DNA of 64,000 nt, taken from assembly GCF_038004425.1 (NCBI RefSeq), contig NZ_JBBORC010000001.1:597001-661000 (forward strand). The letters are read 5' to 3'. Shown in pieces: positions 55,632 through 64,000 of this stretch. How positions within the stretch are numbered: the stretch's first letter is position 1; every line of letters begins with the position of its first letter. The notes below the pieces were generated by a model. The model made no database searches, was not told where the DNA came from, and saw nothing but the letters and a program-made list of their open reading frames with translations. The DNA is from Solibacillus sp. FSL W7-1464. Lineage in GTDB: Bacteria; Bacillota; Bacilli; Bacillales_A; Planococcaceae. Position numbers and translations under genes: made by a program.

Positions 55632-58022
55632 TTGGTTATCAAAAATAAAGGGATTTATCTCATGCTAATCTTAATGCTTGCCCTCTCTTCTCTTCTGCCG
55701 TTTAATCAAACGGCAGAAGCTTATGGTGTTATTAATCATGAGAATGTAGTTGATGTAGGAAAAAGTCATTTTATTGTATTAAAAGAGGATAGTACAGTAT
55801 GGGGCTGGGGTGATCATACTTATGGTCAATTGGGTGCAAACGGCAATACCACGAATTCTCCAATCCCAATTCAAAAAGAAGATGGCAATCGTTTGTCAAA
55901 TATAAAAGCAATTGCAGCCGGCAGCAACCATACTGTAGCACTTGATGAAGCTGGTAAGGTATGGACATGGGGAAGCAATGATTATGGTCAATTAGGACAT
56001 TCAGTAGGAGTTTTAATGAATAGCAACCCGACTCCAGTTACTGAATTAACAACAAACATTATTGCAATTGCAGCTGGCGACCATCATACATTAGCGGTTG
56101 ATGCAAATGGCCAGGTATGGGCATGGGGCCGGGATAATTTTGGACAAATTAGTAATGGAAATATTACTTCAACAACTCCCAATATAGTATCTGGCATTAA
56201 TGATATTGTTACTGTTGCAGCAGGTGCCAATCACTCGATTGCGTTAAAGAGGGACGGAACTGTTTGGACATGGGGACGTAATACAGTAGGGCAGCTGGGA
56301 AATGGTGAAACAACAAACATCAATACAGTACCAAGCGTAGTACCAGGGCTTAGTAATATTGTAGATATTGACGCGGGGGAAAATCATACGATCGCCTTAA
56401 AGCAAGATAGTACCAGTGTTTACGCATGGGGATCAAATGCTTATGGCCAACTTGGAGATGGAGGACGCGAAGATAAATTATATCCGATTCAAGTAGAGGG
56501 TATGAATAAAGTTAAAATGATCGCTGCCGGAGATAATCACACGATTACATTAAAAGAAGATGGCACTGTCTGGACATGGGGTAAAAATACGTCAGGTACA
56601 GCTTCCAGTCGTACAACTCCTATCCAAGTCAAAGGTTTAAACAGCGCAGCAGCTATTGGTGGTGGCGGTAATAGTGACAGCTACATTTTAGCGGTGAAAG
56701 ATGACGGAACAGTGTGGCAATGGGATCGTGCTTCTTCTGACCCAACAACGAAACTGCCAATCTTCAAGCAAGTAGCAGGTATTGATGAAGTGATGAAGCG
56801 TAGCGAATTTCCATTTGTTCAAGGGAGTCAGGTATTATTCCGTTACATAGGGGTTAACTCTACATCAAGTGTCGAAGTTTTCGGTAACTTCAACGACTGG
56901 GACTCGATTCCATTAGTGAATAAAGGAAGTAATGTATGGGAGCTCCAGGTGACATTGCAACCTGGGGAATATATATACGGCTTTAAAGTAGATGGTGTTT
57001 GGACGGTCGATCCCCTTAATCCGAATAAAACTATCGACATGAATGATGGTAGTCCATATAGTGTAGTAAAAGTAGCACCTTATGCAGTAGAAGGTCCCAT
57101 TATTTCGAATAAAGAAGTGACATTTACGTATAGCAGCTATGATTTTAATCGACAGCTTGAACTAACGGCACAAACGAAGTATGTAGCGGTTATTGGGGAC
57201 TTTACTCAATGGCGAGAAGTGCCTTTAACTAAACAGGCAAACAATGTGTGGACATTAAAGCAAACGCTTGAGCCAGGGGATCATGCGTATTCCTTTGTTG
57301 TGAGTGATGCAAGTACTGGTCCAAATCGCGTGGAACGAAATGATCCGTTAAATAATAATATCGGAACGAATGCGGTAACAGATATTCCACGTAATCGCTT
57401 TTATGTATCTGAAGATGTACTGAGTACGGTGCCTGTAACTGGAATTACGCTTAACAAAGGGCCAAAATTGAATTTAATCGTAGGGGAAACGACAACATTA
57501 AATGCGACAGTCTTACCTACGAATGCGACAAATAAAAATGTCTCTTGGAGCTCCAGTGACCGAAGTGTAGTAAGTGTCAATGAAGCTGGTAGATTGACAG
57601 CCCATACAGCCGGAACAGCCGTCATTGCAGTTAGCACGGTTGATGGGGGGAAACTTGCATTAGTTACGGTAACAGTGGAACAGAAAGATGATGCAATTTC
57701 TTATCCAAAAGTAGGCTATAAAAACATGGGTGACCGACGAGATGTGAACCCAACGAAAACTTGGTATATTCACTTTAACCAACCATTAGACTTAACTACG
57801 ATTAATCAACAAACAGCTTATATTATGAATGAATCTGGCATTAAAATACCGCTCGGTTATCAATTATCGAATAATGAGCAAACTCTTGAAATCCGTCTAC
57901 AAAATGGAGATACGTTTGAAAAAGGGGCCAATTACTATTTATTCATTGAAAGAGAAGCGAAAACAAAATACGGTTTGCCACTAGCAGAGCCGGTACAAAT
58001 GAAATTTACGATTGAGTTATAA
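55632..58022 (+). CDS. Secreted RCC1-repeat protein with two CBM48-like domains, Big_2 and Ig-like module
   Basis: 796 residues from TTG 55632 (GAGGAGG 8 nt upstream; ATG 55662 is an alternative). Signal peptide to about residue 29. About six RCC1 blades fill residues 35-380 (VWGWGDHTYGQLGANG, VWTWGSNDYGQLGHS), a beta-propeller. Two glycogen-binding-like domains follow (about 395-475 VEVFGNFNDWDSIPL; 495-575 VAVIGDFTQWREVPL), then a Big_2 domain (about 600-685) and the shared Ig-like module (about 695-795, KTWYIHFNQPLDLTTINQQTAYI). The CBM-like parts may bind a glucan or the wall polymer. Downstream of the gene at 53575. Confidence 0.85.
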   Translation: MVIKNKGIYLMLILMLALSSLLPFNQTAEAYGVINHENVVDVGKSHFIVLKEDSTVWGWGDHTYGQLGANGNTTNSPIPIQKEDGNRLSNIKAIAAGSNHTVALDEAGKVWTWGSNDYGQLGHSVGVLMNSNPTPVTELTTNIIAIAAGDHHTLAVDANGQVWAWGRDNFGQISNGNITSTTPNIVSGINDIVTVAAGANHSIALKRDGTVWTWGRNTVGQLGNGETTNINTVPSVVPGLSNIVDIDAGENHTIALKQDSTSVYAWGSNAYGQLGDGGREDKLYPIQVEGMNKVKMIAAGDNHTITLKEDGTVWTWGKNTSGTASSRTTPIQVKGLNSAAAIGGGGNSDSYILAVKDDGTVWQWDRASSDPTTKLPIFKQVAGIDEVMKRSEFPFVQGSQVLFRYIGVNSTSSVEVFGNFNDWDSIPLVNKGSNVWELQVTLQPGEYIYGFKVDGVWTVDPLNPNKTIDMNDGSPYSVVKVAPYAVEGPIISNKEVTFTYSSYDFNRQLELTAQTKYVAVIGDFTQWREVPLTKQANNVWTLKQTLEPGDHAYSFVVSDASTGPNRVERNDPLNNNIGTNAVTDIPRNRFYVSEDVLSTVPVTGITLNKGPKLNLIVGETTTLNATVLPTNATNKNVSWSSSDRSVVSVNEAGRLTAHTAGTAVIAVSTVDGGKLALVTVTVEQKDDAISYPKVGYKNMGDRRDVNPTKTWYIHFNQPLDLTTINQQTAYIMNESGIKIPLGYQLSNNEQTLEIRLQNGDTFEKGANYYLFIEREAKTKYGLPLAEPVQMKFTIEL

Positions 58023-58029
58023 ACGAAGA

Positions 58030-58062
58030 AAGGATTCGGAGATGTTTTCCGAATCCTTTTTT
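58030..58062 (+). terminator. Terminator of the 53575-58022 operon
   Basis: AAGGATTCGGA pairs with TCCGAATCCTT around 7 nt, ending in TTTTTT. Confidence 0.93.
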
Positions 58063-58070
58063 GCTACTAG

Positions 58071-58096
58071 AAAGGGGGAGCAAATTGCCTCCCCTT
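58071..58096 (-). terminator. Hairpin after the 62072-58101 gene
   Basis: On the minus strand GGGGAG pairs with CTCCCC around GCAAATTGC, followed by CTTTCT; a weak terminator. Confidence 0.5.
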
Positions 58097-58100
58097 ATTC

Positions 58101-61100
58101 TTATTTTACTGTAAACGTTAACTTTGTAGGTTGCGCTAAAAATTGATTTTTGATTGTATGGCCTTTAATTTGTTTCGAAACCCACAATGTATAGTATTTA
58201 TTCCGATCATACGAGGCAGCCGGAACAACATCTATGGAATTGCCATCTGCACCAATCATTAATGTGGTTGATATGATAGCGCCCGTTGTATCATCTGTTA
58301 CATAAGTCGAATCATTATATAATGCTTTTCTTTCCACTGTGGCATTGAATTTTACATTCCAGATTTTGTTTGCTTCTACCTGTTTAATTTTATTGGACCA
58401 AGAAAAATAGTTTACTTTTTGAACTGCGCTTACTGGACTAATGATTTGATCTTTAACCGCTACGGCATAAAGTTCATTACCAGGGATTGTTAATGTTTCG
58501 TAACTTGTATACAAATTCCACTGCTCTAAATTCATACCGGAATGACTTAGCAAATAGTTTTCTGATCCAAGGCTAGCGGATTTTTCATAGGAAATATATT
58601 GACTGTTTGTTGTGTAATAAATTGTTGTATCCGCAGATGTGGCATGGATTTGATAGCGTCCATTGCCCAAGTCTTGAATATAAGGCTTCGTAACATCATC
58701 AATTAATGCATAGAGGCCTGGTTCTGAAACAAGTCCAACAGTTTTCCCGGCTGCTGTGTAGCTTGGTTGAACGGTTGCAAATAGTTGATTATTTGCATTG
58801 CGCACGAGCTTTGAAAATACCTTGTTGGAGGCGTTATTTAATTCGACCTCGATAGGTTGATAGAAAGCAGACTCTTCACCCCATTCAACTCGAATCGGGT
58901 TCGTAATGGATGCTGCCCAGCTTGGATCATTTGTAGTGTAAAGCGTACTTACTGCTGGTTGCTGAATCGAAAGCGTAGGTACACTACTTTCTTTTACGTT
59001 TGGAGCAGGTACAAAGACAGATAAATCATTTGAAAGGAAGGCGATTCCTTTCTGTGAAGCAGTTGTCTTTTCTGCTGATGTTAATGTGTAGTGACTGTTT
59101 GTTCCCATAATAACATTCTTCTGCACAACATCCTTCCATAGATTAGAAGGAGATGCAGCCTTTACAACAGTAACGGTATACGTTTTTGGAGATAATCTGT
59201 TATCGTTAATATTGGTTACCGTATAAGTTACAGGTAATGTAAAGTTTTGTGCTACGCCAGATTCAGGGTTCAAGGTATTCACTGCATCATTGTTCGTTTT
59301 AATGACAGGTGCTAGTCTCGTCAAATCTGTTTCTGTTGGTACAGTCACAGTAATTTCACCAGTGGTGTGATCAATAGCGCCCGTAGCTTTAAGTGACGGG
59401 AACTCAAATGATGAGATAAAGGCAGTTGCAGGTGCCTCATCGTATAGACCGACATTCACTGATACTGATGGAGCACTTTCCAGACCATTTACTGTTTGTG
59501 TAACGTAATAGCCTGTACCAGCAGGGACGTTTTCAAAAAAGGCTGATTTACTATTTTTTATTTTTTGAGCGTCCATTTTTTGACCGTAAGTGTTATATAA
59601 TGTGACCGTTGTTTCATCATGCTCAAAAAGTCCATTAACTACGTTAATTTCACCATCACCCGCTTTACCAGCACTTACACCTGTTACTTTAGGTGGTGCC
59701 AGCTCAATAATGCGCTGTTTTTCTTCTGCTACACTTCCACGCGGTGCAGATGCAGTGTATTTAATAGCGTAGATTCCTGGAACTGGTAGTACAGTTTTAG
59801 GGTATTGAATGAGCTTTCCTGTTTCTTCTTTTATGCCCATTTGTGCTTTATTTGGATCAACTAATGTCGCCTTTAATTTTAAATCTTCTGCTTGTAAATA
59901 ATCGTCTGCATTTGCGCCAGGATCAATAAAGTTTGTCCCGTCATAATAAGGTAGAGTTGCCTCACCGAATACAAGTTGAACGGTTTCAAGCCCGTTTAAT
60001 GTAATATATGGACGGTCAATATCGACAATTTCTACAATATTGGACTGACGGCTTTCTTGACCATTAACGGTTTGCGTTACATAGTATCGACCAGGACCGT
60101 ATTTTCTCAGGACATATGTGAGTTCGTTATTAGTAAGGTCTCGTGTTGTTACACGTGTAATAATTTCGTTGCCATTGTTGTCTGTTTCGAATTTGTATAA
60201 ATTTAATGTTGTTTTTCGATCAACTACACCCGGGAAAATATCTGTTACCCCGACTTCTCCAGTTGATGCGATGCCACCGATTGCTATAACCGGTCTAGGT
60301 TTAACAGTAATTTTTCGAGTAAGTGGCTTGGCAAGATTTCCAGCCGCATCAGTTACATTGTAAGTAATTGTATAAATGCCAGGCATAGTTGTATTAACGG
60401 AACCTGAAGAAATGATGTTCAGCTCTAATGATGGCGTAATATTGTCAGTTGCTGTAGCGCCTTCATCAAAATAGCTATCCCCTACCTCAAGTGTAATTTC
60501 AGGCTCACCTGTTAATGTAAGGACAGGTGGTGTCACATCTTTGATATGTGCTTCTTCAGAAGAGTCACTTGCAACACCGTTCACTTCTTGTACAACATAG
60601 TAATTATCGCCAACTGGAATGTTCTTGAAAGTATATTTTCCTTCATTTAAAGCTTCAGGAACAATAGGGACTTGTTTTACCGACCCATCAGCCAATCGTT
60701 GGAAAAGAGTTAACTTCGCTCCGGCGTATACTCCATGTACAGTAAGGTCACCTGTTTTATCATCAGGAATGTTAGGATCCGTATTGATTGGTGATAAATT
60801 TACTTTATTTGGGTATACCGTAATATTTCTTGTTACAGTTGATGTTAAATTTAAATCTGTTAAATCTGTTGCTGTATAAGTAATTGTGTAAATTCCAGGT
60901 GGTGTATATTTTTCAGTTTCACCAGCAATGGTTGGTTGACCTGAAATCTCGATTTTTAAAACCGGTGTGCATGCTGTATCTTCCGCATCCGCCGTTTCAG
61001 ATTCTTCACAGAAAGTTCGAGAACTTGTACCTGTATACGTTTTTCCATTTTTATAGCTTACCGAGTAACCCGGTTCGTTATACAGAATTTTGGTTACAGT

Positions 61101-62072
61101 ATTCGTTGCATCAATTGTATAGTGTCTCGCGTAGTTTTCGCCTTCATTCAATAAAATATTAGGGATTTGTTCATTCTTGATTGTAATTTCATTTGAATAA
61201 GGCTCTTTAGACCCCACGCCATTTTCTACTTGTCGCACACGATAATTACCAGCTGCTAAACCAGTAAACGTAAATTCAGTAGAAGAGGCAGTGCGAGTAT
61301 CTATTAATGTACCATTTCTTATTAGCTCCAGAGAATTTCCGGATTTTGTATTCTTTACAAGGATCTGACCCGCATCATTGTTTGGACCGGAATCCTTACC
61401 ATCTACTTTTTCGATGACAACACTATTAGGTTGAACCTCAATATATACTGATTTTAAACTTTCTGCCCCGTCCACAACTTGTGTGACTTGATATTTACTG
61501 CTTGCAGGGAAAGGAAGAGAATTATTGTTCGTATCAAATGTTACAGTGCCCGCTGTCGTAACGGGCAATTCTCTGATAACCGTATTGTTGTCATTATTAT
61601 ATAATCGGACTTTTTGACCTGTTACCCCTGTTATCTTTAATTCATAAGGATTGACTGCCGGAGAAATAATATTGGATGAACCACTAGGACCAACAGTTAA
61701 AGCTTGAGGTGTAATTTGAACTTTACCAGAGTTTTTTACGATTGCCGGCTGTCCATCAACGGCTTCTTTTGTAGCTTTCACAAAATATAATCCTGCAGGT
61801 ACATTCGTAAACTTATTTACTTCGTTAACTGCATAACCGGTAATTGCAGTCCCAACTTGCACTTGGCTACTATCATTGTCCGGGTGTTTGTGCAATGTAA
61901 GTCGATATCCAATTTCGTTCATCGTTACATTGATGGTACCTTTTTCTGTCGAATTCTCTGAAACAGAACCAGGGAAGTCGATAATCTCCGCAGTCGCTAT
62001 AGATGTAGGTAACGGCCCTACGGCAGAGATGAGGAGTAGGAAAATCATAAAAATCGACGTTATTTTTTTCAT
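58101..62072 (-). CDS. Large secreted protein with DUF5011-like Ig domains and C-terminal Ig-like module
   Basis: 1323 residues. Signal peptide about 1-28 (MKKITSIFMIFLLLISAVG). It alternates two modules: short CnaB-like repeats containing (Y/K)YVxQxVNG(V/Q)xS words (YYVTQTVNGQESRQS, YYVVQEVNGVASDSS, YRVRQVENGVGSKEP) and DUF5011-like Ig domains (EPEITLEVGDSYFDEGATATDN, MPGIYTITYNVTDAAGN). The last 95 residues (NKIWNVKFNATVERKALYNDSTYVTDD) are the shared Ig-like module. No anchor. AGAAAGGAA is the ribosome binding site; it starts 21 bp after the gene at 62094-62717, so they form a minus-strand operon. Confidence 0.85.
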   Translation of the reverse strand: MKKITSIFMIFLLLISAVGPLPTSIATAEIIDFPGSVSENSTEKGTINVTMNEIGYRLTLHKHPDNDSSQVQVGTAITGYAVNEVNKFTNVPAGLYFVKATKEAVDGQPAIVKNSGKVQITPQALTVGPSGSSNIISPAVNPYELKITGVTGQKVRLYNNDNNTVIRELPVTTAGTVTFDTNNNSLPFPASSKYQVTQVVDGAESLKSVYIEVQPNSVVIEKVDGKDSGPNNDAGQILVKNTKSGNSLELIRNGTLIDTRTASSTEFTFTGLAAGNYRVRQVENGVGSKEPYSNEITIKNEQIPNILLNEGENYARHYTIDATNTVTKILYNEPGYSVSYKNGKTYTGTSSRTFCEESETADAEDTACTPVLKIEISGQPTIAGETEKYTPPGIYTITYTATDLTDLNLTSTVTRNITVYPNKVNLSPINTDPNIPDDKTGDLTVHGVYAGAKLTLFQRLADGSVKQVPIVPEALNEGKYTFKNIPVGDNYYVVQEVNGVASDSSEEAHIKDVTPPVLTLTGEPEITLEVGDSYFDEGATATDNITPSLELNIISSGSVNTTMPGIYTITYNVTDAAGNLAKPLTRKITVKPRPVIAIGGIASTGEVGVTDIFPGVVDRKTTLNLYKFETDNNGNEIITRVTTRDLTNNELTYVLRKYGPGRYYVTQTVNGQESRQSNIVEIVDIDRPYITLNGLETVQLVFGEATLPYYDGTNFIDPGANADDYLQAEDLKLKATLVDPNKAQMGIKEETGKLIQYPKTVLPVPGIYAIKYTASAPRGSVAEEKQRIIELAPPKVTGVSAGKAGDGEINVVNGLFEHDETTVTLYNTYGQKMDAQKIKNSKSAFFENVPAGTGYYVTQTVNGLESAPSVSVNVGLYDEAPATAFISSFEFPSLKATGAIDHTTGEITVTVPTETDLTRLAPVIKTNNDAVNTLNPESGVAQNFTLPVTYTVTNINDNRLSPKTYTVTVVKAASPSNLWKDVVQKNVIMGTNSHYTLTSAEKTTASQKGIAFLSNDLSVFVPAPNVKESSVPTLSIQQPAVSTLYTTNDPSWAASITNPIRVEWGEESAFYQPIEVELNNASNKVFSKLVRNANNQLFATVQPSYTAAGKTVGLVSEPGLYALIDDVTKPYIQDLGNGRYQIHATSADTTIYYTTNSQYISYEKSASLGSENYLLSHSGMNLEQWNLYTSYETLTIPGNELYAVAVKDQIISPVSAVQKVNYFSWSNKIKQVEANKIWNVKFNATVERKALYNDSTYVTDDTTGAIISTTLMIGADGNSIDVVPAASYDRNKYYTLWVSKQIKGHTIKNQFLAQPTKLTFTVK

Positions 62073-62093
62073 ATGTAAATTCCTTTCTATCCT

Positions 62094-62717
62094 TTAGTGA
62101 ACGTTATAGTAGTGAGTTTCCAGTAAATGCCTATCCTCGTTGTAAACCTGTATTTTTAGACGATCACCTTTCACTAGACCGAGGAGGCCTTTTGAGAAGT
62201 GCGTGCCGTTTGAAATCAATGTTTCCGTTTGACCATTGTTAATTGTAACTTTTACTTCTGCTATAGAATCGGCACCCTTTACGGTTATATTTGTAGCGAG
62301 TGCATTGAAATTGGCCGTAATTTCTTCAATATATTGACCTTCTATTATAAAAGGCATCTTCGTATCCTCAGGTAGTTTTTGCCCTCCTGCAGATTTAAAT
62401 CCTTTTGGAATAACTAATGTATAAGTCTCAGCAAAATTATAGTGATTTTGAGGAATGACTATAACTTCTTTTGAATCTGCCGATAAATTAATAGAGATTT
62501 CTACTTTGTTATTGTCGTCGGATTGTACATAAATTTGATTGAGATTATCTCTGTCACCCGCCACTGCTTCATTGAAAGTGATGGTCCACGGCTTTACGGA
62601 ATTACTTGTTGATGTTTGTTTAAAGCTTTGTGCTTCAGCATAGTTGCTCGAAAAAATAGGAATCAACAATGATATTAGTAAAGCGAGCGTGATGATGGTA
62701 TAAAAACTTTTTTTCAT
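62094..62717 (-). CDS. Secreted protein with Ig-like (SbsA-type) module
   Basis: 207 residues from ATG 62717 (AAAGGAG 9 nt upstream; an ATG at 62768 precedes it). Signal peptide to about residue 30 (SSNYAEA). Residues about 31-125 are the shared Ig-like module (KPWTITFNEAVAGDRDNLNQIYVQSDDNNKV to TKMPFIIE). A small beta domain of about 80 residues follows. Same layout as the protein at 37503. First gene of the operon with the 1323-residue protein, divergent from the VWA-like gene. Confidence 0.82.
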   Translation of the reverse strand: MKKSFYTIITLALLISLLIPIFSSNYAEAQSFKQTSTSNSVKPWTITFNEAVAGDRDNLNQIYVQSDDNNKVEISINLSADSKEVIVIPQNHYNFAETYTLVIPKGFKSAGGQKLPEDTKMPFIIEGQYIEEITANFNALATNITVKGADSIAEVKVTINNGQTETLISNGTHFSKGLLGLVKGDRLKIQVYNEDRHLLETHYYNVH

Positions 62718-62813
62718 AGCTGTAAACTCCTTTATAAGTTGTGGGGCATTGGCATGCTCATCTATCATCCGTTCGTCACGAATCTATTTTTATATCGGAA
62801 AGGAAGTTGGAAA

Positions 62814-64000
62814 ATGAAGATATATATGAAAATCGTTGTTGCGTTTGTATTATTGTTTTCTTTGAATGTGACAACGGTTAGTACGCCTCAACAAGCTGCT
62901 AACGCGGCATATGATTATTCAAATTTAAGTTGTACAATTGAGCAAGGGCGCGATATTGTTTTTGTAATTCAAGATACACCGGATATTCAACAACATGATC
63001 CAGAATACAGTCGTGTGACAGAAGTATTATCCTTGATGGATCAAGCATCCGACAAAGATCGCTTTGGTCTCGTAGGATTTGGCGGTGGGGTAACAAAGGA
63101 GTTAGCCTTAACAAGCAATATCGTACAAGCTAAAAATAAGTTAAAAGAATTTCGAACAGATATTAACCCTGACATGGCAAATGATTTAAGTAAGGGCTTA
63201 GAAAAAGCGGTAGACGAACTATCGAAAAATAGTGCTAGTAATGACAAAATTATTGTTATTATGACGGTTGGAAACTCAATATATAATGAAGTTTCGAAAA
63301 AGCTGGCTGCAGATGCCTACGAAGAAGATATTACGATTCATACAATTAGTTTCGGAGATCCACTGTATGCAGACGTACCGTTTTTAACAGAAATTGCAAC
63401 ATTGACAGGTGGTAACTATACACATTCACCAAATGCGGCATTTTTAAAGGATGTTTTATTAAAACTAAGTTTACCGGCGCAGAATTTTTCGGGACGTGAA
63501 GTATTTAGCGATTGGACTTTAACGCAAGATGTTGTGGAACCAAGCGGATTATTAATTCATGACAATGTAAAAGTCGATTTAAACGGCTACGATTTAACAG
63601 TAAACGGCGATTTAGTCATGCAGTCTTGTTCAGAGCTGCGAGCAGTGAGTGGGGTTATTACTGCAAAAGATCTTAAACAGCAATCACGCTCGACAGTTAA
63701 CTTAAACAACAGTCAGCTACGCGTAACAAATGAATTTGTACAAGATGGTAATGTCTTTGTTAACGGAAACTACGGCGGTGCTACTGCCCCGGAAATAAAA
63801 GTGAACAATTACAATCAAAAAATTCACGGTTTTTTACGTTTAGCAGGTCATTCTGTAGAAGTGGATAAGGACTTTTCACAAGAAGGTTTAGTGAATTTAG
63901 AAAAAGGCCAAATCACGGTGAAATGGGACGCGGTTCAAAAAGGATATTTGAATGTCCAAGAAGGAAAGCTGCAGGTTAATGGGAATTTAACAATTAACGG
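62814..64000 (+). CDS. Secreted VWA-like protein, N-terminal part (continues past window)
   Basis: 395 complete codons to the window end, all open. AAAGGAAG precedes ATG 62814. Signal peptide about 1-33 (MKIVVAFVLLFSLNVTT, very like that of the giant protein at 47407). A von Willebrand A-like fold follows (about 47-225: RDIVFVIQDTPD, KDRFGLVGFGGGV, KIIVIMTVGNS, ITIHTISFGDP, FLTEIATLTGGNY), but the metal site reads D-T-P-D instead of D-x-S-x-S, so metal binding is doubtful. A beta-ladder begins after about residue 240 (NVKVDLNGYDLTVNGDLV). Confidence 0.85.
   Translation, partial: MKIYMKIVVAFVLLFSLNVTTVSTPQQAANAAYDYSNLSCTIEQGRDIVFVIQDTPDIQQHDPEYSRVTEVLSLMDQASDKDRFGLVGFGGGVTKELALTSNIVQAKNKLKEFRTDINPDMANDLSKGLEKAVDELSKNSASNDKIIVIMTVGNSIYNEVSKKLAADAYEEDITIHTISFGDPLYADVPFLTEIATLTGGNYTHSPNAAFLKDVLLKLSLPAQNFSGREVFSDWTLTQDVVEPSGLLIHDNVKVDLNGYDLTVNGDLVMQSCSELRAVSGVITAKDLKQQSRSTVNLNNSQLRVTNEFVQDGNVFVNGNYGGATAPEIKVNNYNQKIHGFLRLAGHSVEVDKDFSQEGLVNLEKGQITVKWDAVQKGYLNVQEGKLQVNGNLTIN

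Overview
The window is a contig from an endospore-forming, flagellated, low-GC Gram-positive bacterium of the Planococcaceae type (Solibacillus/Lysinibacillus-like). Three things point there: the gene order atpAGDC, DUF1146, murA, spoIID, spoIIQ, spoIIID, mbl, flhO, flhP, fabZ, ywpF, ssbB, ywqA, ywqB, which is conserved in Bacillales; an S-layer protein with three SLH repeats whose N-terminus resembles the Lysinibacillus SbpA family; and a csaB/tagA cell-wall-polymer locus next to it. The genus is inferred from memory, not from a search.

Positions 1-20000 are core chromosome: the end of the F1-ATPase operon, peptidoglycan and shape genes (murA, mbl), sporulation genes, two flagellar rod-type genes, fabZ, a lipoprotein, a competence-type ssb with a ComK-like box upstream, and the SNF2/SWIM pair. 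Positions 20000-25600 hold a minus-strand operon (TagA-family glycosyltransferase, flippase fused to DUF5693, CsaB) that probably builds and pyruvylates the polymer to which SLH domains bind. The S-layer gene follows at 26298.

Positions 29700-45100 hold the most unusual content. A secreted-protein gene is interrupted by an 832-nt group II intron without a reading frame (about 30174-31005). Two more copies of only the catalytic 3' part of this intron (domain V plus domain VI) lie at 39587-39668 (+) and 44941-45015 (-). Each has an extended -10 promoter-like sequence about 6 nt before a conserved TGGGGAAATAAATAG, which is perfectly complementary over 14 or 16 nt to domain IV of the full intron. 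Each is followed, in the same phase, by an open frame with no start codon: 717 codons in one case, 11 in the other. I read this as a split, trans-splicing group II intron that can join one signal-peptide exon to alternative 3' exons. Cis alternative splicing of a group II intron in a surface-layer gene is known from Clostridium tetani; dispersed acceptors with their own promoters and a domain IV guide would be a new arrangement. The stretch also carries nested, mostly broken insertion sequences (ISL3-type and IS3-type, 31700-36700).

Positions 37500-64000 form a cluster of secreted proteins: an SLH protein, a subtilase, a lipoprotein, very large Ig-like/beta-ladder proteins, an RCC1-repeat protein with two CBM48-like domains, and a VWA-like protein cut by the window end. 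At least six, and probably eight, carry a copy of the same roughly 90-residue Ig-like module, usually at one end. Only two proteins in the window have recognisable SLH anchors, so the others may assemble on the S-layer through this module. I saw no rRNA, tRNA or CRISPR array.
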